A DNA stretch of 64,000 nucleotides from Nonomuraea zeae (GTDB lineage Bacteria; Actinomycetota; Actinomycetes; Streptosporangiales; Streptosporangiaceae). Where the stretch lies: positions 1-64,000 of the forward strand of contig NZ_VCKX01000008.1 of the NCBI RefSeq assembly GCF_005889725.1, in the 5' to 3' direction. Shown piece after piece: positions 51,801 through 57,776 of the stretch. The first letter of the stretch is position 1. The number at the start of each line of letters is the position of its first letter. The position numbers and the translations under genes are program-made. The notes beneath the pieces were generated by a model, which made no database searches, was not told where the DNA came from, and worked only from the letters and a program-made list of their open reading frames with translations.

Positions 51801-52220
51801 GTCCGCCGTCCAGCCGGTGGCGTCGATCAGCCCGGTCTCGAACCAGTGCGCCGGGCTCCACCCCGACCAGGCGCCGCTCTCGTCGGCCACCCGCACCCGC
51901 CACTGGTAGCGGGTCCGCGGGCGCAGCTCCGCGCCGGCGTACGGGATGTCGTACGTAGCGGCCGAGGTCACGACGCCACTGTCCCAGACCCGTCCCGCGC
52001 CCACGCTCTCGTCAGCGTTCTCGTCTGCGTTCTCGTCGACGGGGCCGCCGACGGGGTCGTCAACGGGGTCGCACTCCCGTGCCACCACCAGCCGGTACGC
52101 ACTCTGCGCCCGCCCACGCCCGGCCCCGGCGAGCCGCCACGAGAACGCCGGGGCGCCCGTGTCCAGGCCCAGCGGCTCGGCCAGTCCGTCCACCCGCAGA
52201 TCGGTCACGGCCAGATTCAT
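48795..52220 (-). CDS. GH78 alpha-L-rhamnosidase with repeat insertions
   Basis: A 1141-residue family 78 rhamnosidase. The central barrel has the hallmark DCPQRDERLGWTGD, whose Glu is the general acid. TTMWERWDSW carries the proposed general base Glu, and the N-terminal jelly-roll and lectin-like domains are typical. It removes terminal rhamnose from pectin, rhamnogalacturonan or glycosides. No signal peptide. ATG 52220 follows GGAGGT. Three low-complexity insertions are unusual: an Asp/Glu/Asn stretch near residue 60, a 9-residue repeat (GPHEGTGTS type) near residue 600, and a Gly/Glu/Arg-rich stretch close to the C-terminus. It diverges from the LacI gene with operators at both ends. Confidence 0.93.
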   Translation of the reverse strand: MNLAVTDLRVDGLAEPLGLDTGAPAFSWRLAGAGRGRAQSAYRLVVARECDPVDDPVGGPVDENADENADESVGAGRVWDSGVVTSAATYDIPYAGAELRPRTRYQWRVRVADESGAWSGWSPAHWFETGLIDATGWTADWIGTPAVPGSQRLPSLDNVPRIWVADRLGPSASATGAFRTRFAVPGGARPLSAWLVIGGGSGVEVHLNGVPVPGETRDGAFVADAGDLVGPGENVLAIRSGGSGLCVRLEVVVEGRPVLPQLVPVAGETAVTVTSSGRWRTSDDPAAGFERPGFDDSGWALAEETGLHGDPPHGRAAIGDRPSPYLRREFDVPSPVRRARLYATALGVYETHLNGVRVGADHLAPGWTDYRHRVTYQTYDVTALVSEGRNALGAILADGWYAGNISWFGPFQYGRRLAFRAELEILHDDGTVTRVCTDPEWRAGSGAIRYADLQNGERQDLAAEPSGWTAPGFDDSGWAAAVPVSPPGGRLTSAVAPPIRVHEELAPVAVWERRPGVWLADFGQNVVGWVRLTGRASRDRPVVLRHAEVLDHEGELHLANLRSARATDEFLPRAHVPGPHEGRGTSGPHEGTGTSGPHEGTGTPGPHEGGAAAFETETFEPRFTFHGFRYVEVSGLHGAPESITARVAYAAMEPAGEFACSDERLVRLQRNIVWGQRGNFLAIPTDCPQRDERLGWTGDIWAFAPTALFNYDAAAFLRSWLADVVDAQGDDGAVTHVAPDVLSGRGLSPNPKEAGSPGWGDALVMLPWTLHRLRGDTGVAAACFEPMRRWLGYLERRSECGVFPEEGFGDWLSIGAETPKRLVGTAIFALSARQLASLAAALGRDGDERELLELYGRVRKAFRAAFVEGPGVVASGTQTAYVLAIAAGLLEEHELPRAAARLAGDIEARGGHLSTGFLGTPYLLDALTSTGRLDVAYRLLTQDTFPSWLYPVVHGDATTMWERWDSWSHHRGLQDPGMNSFNHYAYGAVGDWMYRTVGGLAPGSPGYADIVVRPRPGGGITWATTAHRTPHGRVEIAWRQEGAEFALDVVVPPNTRAEVHLPAPPERVTEGGRPASEAEGVTFDRLADASEGHSPIGESGEGREDGEGRGDGVGPGDGGGRAGRGGAVYRVGSGSYAFRTF
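50395..50494. repeat. 27-bp tandem repeat inside the GH78 gene
   Basis: Units beginning CCTTCGTGCGGGCCGG start at 50395, 50422 and 50449, with a partial fourth at 50476. Each is 27 bp, so the frame is kept and a 9-residue PHEGxGTxG repeat is encoded. Near identity at DNA level indicates recent expansion. Confidence 0.9.
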
Positions 52221-52235
52221 GAGTGACCTCCAGAT

Positions 52236-52251
52236 ATTGAAACATTTCAAT
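52236..52251. promoter_or_regulatory. LacI operator, site 4
   Basis: ATTGAAACATTTCAAT, a near-perfect dyad, lies 15 bp upstream of the GH78 start codon in the divergent promoter shared with the LacI gene. Confidence 0.85.
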
Positions 52252-52324
52252 CGAAGGCACCGTAAGCAACGCGAGGTCTCTCCGTCAATGCTCCGCCGAC
52301 CGGCCGTCGTGGGGACGTCACTTC

Positions 52325-52340
52325 TCTGAAACATTTCAAC
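52325..52340. promoter_or_regulatory. LacI operator, site 5
   Basis: TCTGAAACATTTCAAC contains the perfect core TGAAACATTTCA at 52327-52338. It sits just upstream of the LacI gene, consistent with autoregulation. Confidence 0.82.
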
Positions 52341-52389
52341 AGATAGACTGGTGACCCACCTACCGTGTGATCAGAAGGGCTGTCCGCCG

Positions 52390-53424
52390 GTGATCGACAT
52401 CCACAAGCCGGGCGAGCGCCGTCGGCTCAGCATGGTCGACGTCGCGGCCCATGCGGGCGTGTCCGTGGGCACGGTCTCCAACGTGCTCAACCGGCCCGAG
52501 CTGGTCGCGGAGCGGACGCTGCGCCGGGTCAGGGCCTCGATCAAGGCGCTCGGCTTCGTGCCCAGCGCGCCCGCCCGGCAGCTGCGCGGCGGCTCCGGCC
52601 GCTCGGTGGGCGTCATGGTGCGCGACATCGGCAACCCGTTCTTCTCCGAGGTGCTGCCCGGCATCGAGACCCGGCTGTCGCAGGAGGAGCTGCTGCTGGT
52701 GCTGTGCAGCTCCAGCGACTCGATCGAGAAGGAGGCCTACTACCTCCAGATCCTCGAGCAGCACCGCGTGCCCGGCATCCTCATCACGCCCGCGGGGCAG
52801 GACATCTCCCACCTGGTGGAGCTGCGCAGGCGCGGGATCGGCATGGTGCTGCTCGACCGGCCCGACCCCGACTCGCAGCTCTGCGCGGTCGCGGTCGACA
52901 ACGTCAGGGGCGGCGAGCTGGCCGGCGCGCACCTGCTCTCGCTCGGCCACCGGCGCATCGGCTTCTTCAACGGGCCGTCGATCGTGCGGCAGTGCGCCGA
53001 CCGCAGGGAAGGGCTGATCAAGGCGGTCCGCGCGGCCGGGCTCGACCCGGCCGAGGTGATCACCGAGATCACCCTGCCCGCGCTGACCCCCCGGGAGGGC
53101 GAGGCCGCGCTGGAGCGGCTGCCCGGCAAGCACCGGCCGACGGCGCTGTTCTGCGTCAACGACACCGTGGCGCTGGGCGCGCTGCGCGGGCTGGAGCAGC
53201 GCGGCGTCCGGGTTCCGCACGACATGGCGGTCATGGGCTACGACGACGTCGAGTTCGCGGCGCTGCTGTCGCCGTCGCTCACCTCGGTCCGCCAGCCGAA
53301 GCATCAGCTCGGCCAGGCGGCGGCCGAGCTGCTGCTGACCGACGCCAGGGGCGACGCGAGCCACTGGCATCAGGAGATCGTCTTCCAGCCCGAGCTGGTG
53401 GTCAGGGCCTCGACGACCGCCTAG
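52390..53424 (+). CDS. LacI-family regulator of the pectin/rhamnoside locus
   Basis: A 344-residue LacI protein. Helix-turn-helix [20 protein letters not shown], hinge helix [19 protein letters not shown], then an effector domain with IGFFNGPS and [20 protein letters not shown]. The start is uncertain. GTG 52390 (AGAAGGG upstream) gives a normal N-terminus; GTG 52351 adds 13 residues without a clear ribosome binding site and would begin 10 bp after operator site 5. It lies centrally among seven matching operators and probably represses GH78, the importer-DUF5722 operon, the second DUF5722 gene and itself until a pectin-derived sugar binds. Confidence 0.92.
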   Translation: MIDIHKPGERRRLSMVDVAAHAGVSVGTVSNVLNRPELVAERTLRRVRASIKALGFVPSAPARQLRGGSGRSVGVMVRDIGNPFFSEVLPGIETRLSQEELLLVLCSSSDSIEKEAYYLQILEQHRVPGILITPAGQDISHLVELRRRGIGMVLLDRPDPDSQLCAVAVDNVRGGELAGAHLLSLGHRRIGFFNGPSIVRQCADRREGLIKAVRAAGLDPAEVITEITLPALTPREGEAALERLPGKHRPTALFCVNDTVALGALRGLEQRGVRVPHDMAVMGYDDVEFAALLSPSLTSVRQPKHQLGQAAAELLLTDARGDASHWHQEIVFQPELVVRASTTA

Positions 53425-53436
53425 ACACGTTTCAAC
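53421..53436. promoter_or_regulatory. LacI operator, site 6
   Basis: CTAGACACGTTTCAAC, with the ACGTTTCAA half conserved, overlaps the LacI stop codon and lies 80 bp upstream of the next gene. Confidence 0.62.
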
Positions 53437-53488
53437 GGCAAGCTGCCCAGATAACTGGGGGTTGCCCGGTGCCCGTTCCCGGGTCATT

Positions 53489-53504
53489 GTTGAGACGTTT
53501 AAAT
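53489..53504. promoter_or_regulatory. LacI operator, site 7
   Basis: GTTGAGACGTTTAAAT, matching the regulon motif with substitutions at two positions, ends 12 bp before the start codon of the second DUF5722-type gene. Confidence 0.65.
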
Positions 53505-53516
53505 TCAGGAGGTCTC

Positions 53517-55184
53517 ATGCGCTGGGTCGTCCATCTCGCCGTCTTCCTCTTACTCCTCGCCGGCCAGCTCGCCGCCGGACCCGCACAGGCCGCACAAGCC
53601 GCGCGTGTACAAGCCAGGCCCGCACAAACCGCACAGGCCGCGCCCGCACAGGCCGGGCCCGCGCAAGCTAGGCCCGCACGAGCCGCGCCCGCGCAGGCCG
53701 CTGCCGCGCTCCCGTACCCGACTCGATCCGACTACCGCATCAAGGGCCTGCAGCCCGACTTCTGGCCGGACAAGAACGAGATCGCCGGCAACAACACCGG
53801 CGGCGTCGCCATGAACCTCATCTGGGCCGACTGGGAGCCCAGCGTGAAGACGCCGCCCTGCGCGGCGGGCGCCCAGGAGTTCGGCGGACGCTGCTACACG
53901 GTCAGCTCCGCCGTCGACGCCGCGATCAAGGACTGGACGAGCCGCGGCCTCGTCGTCACCGCCGTCGTCTACGGCACCCCCGCCTGGGCCAGGCAGGGCC
54001 GCGTCTGCACACCGGCCGCCCCCGGGTTCGAGCTGTTCTGCGTGCCGAACGACCCCGCCGAGTACGGACGCTTCGCCGGCATGCTCGCCCAGCGCTACGA
54101 CGGGCAGCACGGCAACGGCCGCATCGCCGACTTCGTCATCATGAACGAGGTGAACAGCAACGCCTGGTTCGACATCGGCTGCGGCCAGGGCACGGCGTGC
54201 GACACCACGGCCTGGCTGAACACGATCGCCTCCGTCTACAACGCCGCCTACGACGCGATCATCGCGCAGCAGTCCACGGCCAAGGTGCTGACCTCGCTCG
54301 ACCACTACTTCGGCACGGCCTACGACCAGCCCGCGAGCTCCGAGGCCAAGCTGTCGGGCATGACCGTGCTCCGCGGCCTCGCCGCCCGCGCCGGCGGCCG
54401 GGCCTGGCGGGTGGCCTACCACCCGTACCCGCCGAACCTGCTGGCGCCCGCGTTCTCCGCCGACGACTTCCCGCGGGTCACCTACGGCAACCTCGGTGTC
54501 CTGCTGGGCTGGCTGCGGCAGCAGTTCCCGAGCACGCCGTCGGCCTGGCAGGTGCAGCTCACCGAGAGCGGGGTCAACTCGCTGTCGCCGTCGTCGGAGT
54601 CCGCCCAGTCCTCCCAGCTGTGCAACTCCTTCCGCAACGTGCTCGGCACGCCGGGCATCGAGAGCTACATCTGGCACCGCATGTCCGACCATCCCGACGA
54701 GACGGCCGCCGGGCTGGGCGTGGGCCTGCGGCGGGCCGACGGGTCCGCCAAGCCGGCCTGGGCCACCTGGGCACTGGCGAACCGGAACGACCTGTCGCCG
54801 CCACAGCTGTCGTGCGGCTTCGAGGACCTGCCCCACACCCGGCTCCGCCGCGGCTACAACGCGAGCAAGGGGCACGTGGCCAGCTCCCGCCTGCTGCCGG
54901 CCGGCTTCACCCAGGAGCGCACCTGGCGGCTGCTGCGCAACCAGGCCGCCGGCACGGTGCCGCTCTACGAATGCAAGGTCGGCGCCCACACCCTGCTCAC
55001 GCGTGACCCCGGCTGCGAGGGCCAGTTCGCGATGGGCCCGGTCGGGCACGTCCACACCACGCAGGTCTCCGGCTCGGTCCCGCTCTACCGCTGCCGCGCG
55101 GCGAGCGGCGACCACCTCGTCACCGACAACGCCAACTGCGAGGGCCTGATCTACGAGCAACTGCTGGGCTACGCGCTGCCCTGA
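53517..55184 (+). CDS. Secreted DUF5722-type putative glycoside hydrolase, 555 aa
   Basis: A 555-residue exported protein. Signal peptide (residues 1-25, ending PAQAAQ) is followed by an Ala/Gln/Pro-rich stretch to about residue 64 made of short repeats. The barrel domain carries [12 protein letters not shown] (Glu211), [12 protein letters not shown] and [12 protein letters not shown] (Glu350), the same layout as in the 1028-residue protein at 42300-45386. The C-terminal ~110 residues hold two copies of a VPLYxC...HLxTxxxxCEG repeat resembling DUF5648-type domains, perhaps carbohydrate-binding. ATG 53517 follows AGGAGG. Control by the upstream LacI protein is likely (sites 6 and 7). Confidence 0.82.
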   Translation: MRWVVHLAVFLLLLAGQLAAGPAQAAQAARVQARPAQTAQAAPAQAGPAQARPARAAPAQAAAALPYPTRSDYRIKGLQPDFWPDKNEIAGNNTGGVAMNLIWADWEPSVKTPPCAAGAQEFGGRCYTVSSAVDAAIKDWTSRGLVVTAVVYGTPAWARQGRVCTPAAPGFELFCVPNDPAEYGRFAGMLAQRYDGQHGNGRIADFVIMNEVNSNAWFDIGCGQGTACDTTAWLNTIASVYNAAYDAIIAQQSTAKVLTSLDHYFGTAYDQPASSEAKLSGMTVLRGLAARAGGRAWRVAYHPYPPNLLAPAFSADDFPRVTYGNLGVLLGWLRQQFPSTPSAWQVQLTESGVNSLSPSSESAQSSQLCNSFRNVLGTPGIESYIWHRMSDHPDETAAGLGVGLRRADGSAKPAWATWALANRNDLSPPQLSCGFEDLPHTRLRRGYNASKGHVASSRLLPAGFTQERTWRLLRNQAAGTVPLYECKVGAHTLLTRDPGCEGQFAMGPVGHVHTTQVSGSVPLYRCRAASGDHLVTDNANCEGLIYEQLLGYALP

Positions 55185-55185
55185 T

Positions 55186-55215
55186 CCCGTCAGCTCCCGT
55201 CAGCTCCCGTCAGCT
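55186..55215. repeat. 10-bp tandem repeat
   Basis: CCCGTCAGCT is repeated three times head to tail in the gap between the convergent DUF5722-type and SCO6745-type genes, with a diverged fourth copy following. No function is apparent. Confidence 0.7.
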
Positions 55216-55219
55216 CCTG

Positions 55220-55993
55220 TCACTTCAGGTCGGTGCCGGCGGCGAGGCTCTGGCGATGTCGCCGGTGAGCCTCGCCGACCTGGCCCAGGAGATCGACCAG
55301 GTCGGCGCGTTCGGCGGGGGTCAGGGCGGCGTACGGCGCGGCGGCGAGCTGGTCGGTGAGCCTCCGCGCTCCCACCAGAGCGGCCGCGGAGCCCGGTGGC
55401 AGGGCGGGCCAGGGCAGGCGCCAGCCGTTGGCCTCGGCCTTGCCCACCCCGGGGCCGGCCAGGATGGTCGTCAGCGGAGTGAGCCCATGGGCCAGGACGG
55501 CGGTCAGGTGGCAGCCGCCTCGGTGCTCGCGCAGACGCAGCAGCGCCAGCCCCGCACGTGCTGCCGGGTCGCCGTCCTGGACGACATGGGCGCGCCAGGC
55601 GGCGAACAGCGGCAGCCCGGCCGGCTCCGCCGCCGCCACGACCATCTCGGCCAGGCCGGCCAGCCGCTCCAGCCCCGGCAGCCCGCCGTAGACGGTGCGG
55701 GCCCAGCGCGCGCACTCCTCGACGTCGGCCCGCACGATGGCGGCGAGCGGGAGCGCGGCCCTGGCCGCGTCCCACGAGTCGTGTACGAGATCGGGCGCAA
55801 AAAATCCGCAGGCGGCGGCGACGACCTCGGGCCCGACCTCGCCGAGCACCCCGGCCCGGCCGCCGAAGTAGAACGGCCAGCGGGAGAGCCCGAGTTGCCG
55901 CCCGCGGGCCCGGTAGAGCGGGTCATGGCCGAACGCCGCCCCCGCTTCGGTCACGACGTCCTTGGTGTGCCGGACCACGTCGTCAGGCGTCAT
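55220..55993 (-). CDS. SCO6745-family protein
   Basis: A 257-residue, Ala-rich, mostly helical protein of the actinobacterial SCO6745 family. Recognisable segments are FYFGGRAGVLGEVGPEVVAAACGFF and DSWDAARAALP. The family is of uncertain function, sometimes described as DNA-binding-like. No metal site, signal or membrane segment is seen. ATG 55993 is preferred over 56020. It converges on the DUF5722-type gene and diverges from the GH28 gene. Confidence 0.78.
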   Translation of the reverse strand: MTPDDVVRHTKDVVTEAGAAFGHDPLYRARGRQLGLSRWPFYFGGRAGVLGEVGPEVVAAACGFFAPDLVHDSWDAARAALPLAAIVRADVEECARWARTVYGGLPGLERLAGLAEMVVAAAEPAGLPLFAAWRAHVVQDGDPAARAGLALLRLREHRGGCHLTAVLAHGLTPLTTILAGPGVGKAEANGWRLPWPALPPGSAAALVGARRLTDQLAAAPYAALTPAERADLVDLLGQVGEAHRRHRQSLAAGTDLK

Positions 55994-56169
55994 GCGGACG
56001 CCACCCCCCGCCAGATGCACGGCAGTGCCTCATGGGGACATCCTGCCGCAGCCGAGGCGATCAGCAACCGATTGCAGCTTGTTTCCAGGCCATATGTCGG
56101 GAATACGGCTAGATCACTGCAAGGGGTCGACATATCATCCGGGATGTTCCGAGCGGGTTGGGAGCCCTC

Positions 56170-57597
56170 ATGCTGAGCCGCCGCAACGCCATGCGCGCCA
56201 TGACCATGTCCGCCTTGACCATGTCCGCCTTCGCCGTCCCGTCGCTCGCCCCCGAAATCGCACACGCACTGACCGGAGACGATCCGTGGGCGCGGGCCGA
56301 CCGCGTCGCGGCGCGGGTGCGCGGGCCGAAGTTCCCGCGCCGCCGGTTCGACATCAGGAGGTTCGGCGCCGTCGGGGACGGCGTGACGGACTGCACGGCG
56401 GCCATCCGCTCCGCGATCAGGGCGTGTCACGAGGCGGGCGGCGGGCACGTGGACGTGCCGGAAGGACGGTTCGCGACCGGCGCCGTCCACCTGCTGAGCA
56501 ACGTGGACCTGCACGTCGCCGCCGGTGCCCGGCTGCTGTTCAGCACCGACCCGAAGGCGTACCTGCCGCTGGTGCTGACCAGGTTCGAGGGTGTCGAGCT
56601 GTACAACTACTCGCCGCTGATCTACGCCTACGGGCAGCGGAACATCGCGGTGACCGGGCAGGGCGTGCTCGACGGGCAGGCGGACAACGATCACTGGTGG
56701 CCGTGGAAGGGCTCGGACAGCTACGGCTGGGAGCCCGGCGAGCCGCGCCAGGCGGAGGCCAGGGCCGCGCTCTTCGCCCAGGCCGAGCAGGGGGTGCCGG
56801 TCGAGCGGCGGGCGTACGGGGAGGGCGGCTACCTGCGCCCGTCCTTCGTCCAGCCCTACCGGTGCCGCGACGTGCTGATCGAGGGCGTCACCATCGTCAA
56901 CTCGCCGATGTGGGAGATCCATCCCACCCTCTCGGAGAACGTGCTCGTGCAGAACGTCACGGTCGAGACGCACGGCCCGAACAACGACGGCTGCAACCCG
57001 GAGTCCAGCCGGATGGTGGTGATCCGCGGCTGCACGTTCGACACCGGGGACGACTGCATCGCGATCAAGTCGGGTCGCAACGCCGACGGACGCCGGGTGA
57101 ACGTGCCCAGCGAGTACATCCTCGTCGAGGGCTGCACCTTCCGCGACGGGCACGGCGGCATGACGATCGGCAGCGAGATGTCCGGCGGCGTGCGCGAGGT
57201 CTTCATCAGGGACTGCGCGATGTCCAGCCCCGACCTCGACATCGCGCTGCGGTTCAAGACGAACTCCGTGCGCGGCGGCTTCATCGAGGGCTTCCACGCG
57301 AGGAACCTGGAGATCGGCCAGGTCGGCGGCTCGGTCATCGACGTCGACTTCTCCTACGAGGAGGGGCCGGGGCACGGCTTCAACCCGGAGGTGGGCGGGA
57401 TCGACGTGCGGGACGTGACCGTACGGACCGCCAGGCGGGCGCTCAACCTGCGCGGTTACGCCGACGCGCCGATCCGCGAGGTCAGGCTGACCGACGTGGA
57501 CTTCGGCACGACCGCGGAGCCGAGCGTGGTGCAGCACGTCGAGAGCCTGGTGCTGGAGAACGTCCTGGCCAACGGCGTGCCGCTGGTCGTGCCCTGA
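56170..57597 (+). CDS. GH28 polygalacturonase / rhamnogalacturonan hydrolase, Tat-exported
   Basis: A 475-residue right-handed beta-helix enzyme of family GH28. Catalytic motifs are NNDGCNP, DTGDDCIAIKSG, GHGGMTIGSEM and LRFKTN, the bacterial versions of NTD, DD, GHG and RIK. The N-terminus MLSRRNAMRAMT with a following Ala/Met-rich hydrophobic stretch fits a twin-arginine signal. It cleaves alpha-galacturonosyl linkages in pectin. ATG 56170 follows GGGAG; TTG 56158 is a weaker alternative. It lies at the end of the rhamnoside locus. No TTGAAACG-type operator was found upstream; instead ATATGTCG/CGACATAT inverted copies lie at 56092-56099 and 56128-56135. Confidence 0.92.
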   Translation: MLSRRNAMRAMTMSALTMSAFAVPSLAPEIAHALTGDDPWARADRVAARVRGPKFPRRRFDIRRFGAVGDGVTDCTAAIRSAIRACHEAGGGHVDVPEGRFATGAVHLLSNVDLHVAAGARLLFSTDPKAYLPLVLTRFEGVELYNYSPLIYAYGQRNIAVTGQGVLDGQADNDHWWPWKGSDSYGWEPGEPRQAEARAALFAQAEQGVPVERRAYGEGGYLRPSFVQPYRCRDVLIEGVTIVNSPMWEIHPTLSENVLVQNVTVETHGPNNDGCNPESSRMVVIRGCTFDTGDDCIAIKSGRNADGRRVNVPSEYILVEGCTFRDGHGGMTIGSEMSGGVREVFIRDCAMSSPDLDIALRFKTNSVRGGFIEGFHARNLEIGQVGGSVIDVDFSYEEGPGHGFNPEVGGIDVRDVTVRTARRALNLRGYADAPIREVRLTDVDFGTTAEPSVVQHVESLVLENVLANGVPLVVP

Positions 57598-57677
57598 CCG
57601 GCGTGCCGATCGCGCTCGCCGAGGGGATTCGTCCGATAGTCCGGGCATTGCCGGATGTGCGTCCCCTATGATGCATC

Positions 57678-57689
57678 ACCTGATCAGGT
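57678..57689. promoter_or_regulatory. Perfect 12-bp palindrome upstream of the SARP gene
   Basis: ACCTGATCAGGT is fully palindromic and lies 88 bp before the SARP start, next to TATGAT (57667-57672). It could be an operator for a GntR- or SARP-type protein. The rest of the 179-bp gap holds no gene. Confidence 0.4.
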
Positions 57690-57776
57690 AACGCCTTCGC
57701 GAGCGGGATGCGGTTCTCGCCGATTCGCGGCAGGCGACAGTCCGCGGAGGAGACGAGCGCGTCGCCGTGTTGCCCG

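Noticed and set aside
48942..52226. 1094-codon plus-strand frame
   Set aside because: It is antisense to the GH78 gene and shows only biased composition; the rhamnosidase motifs are on the minus strand.
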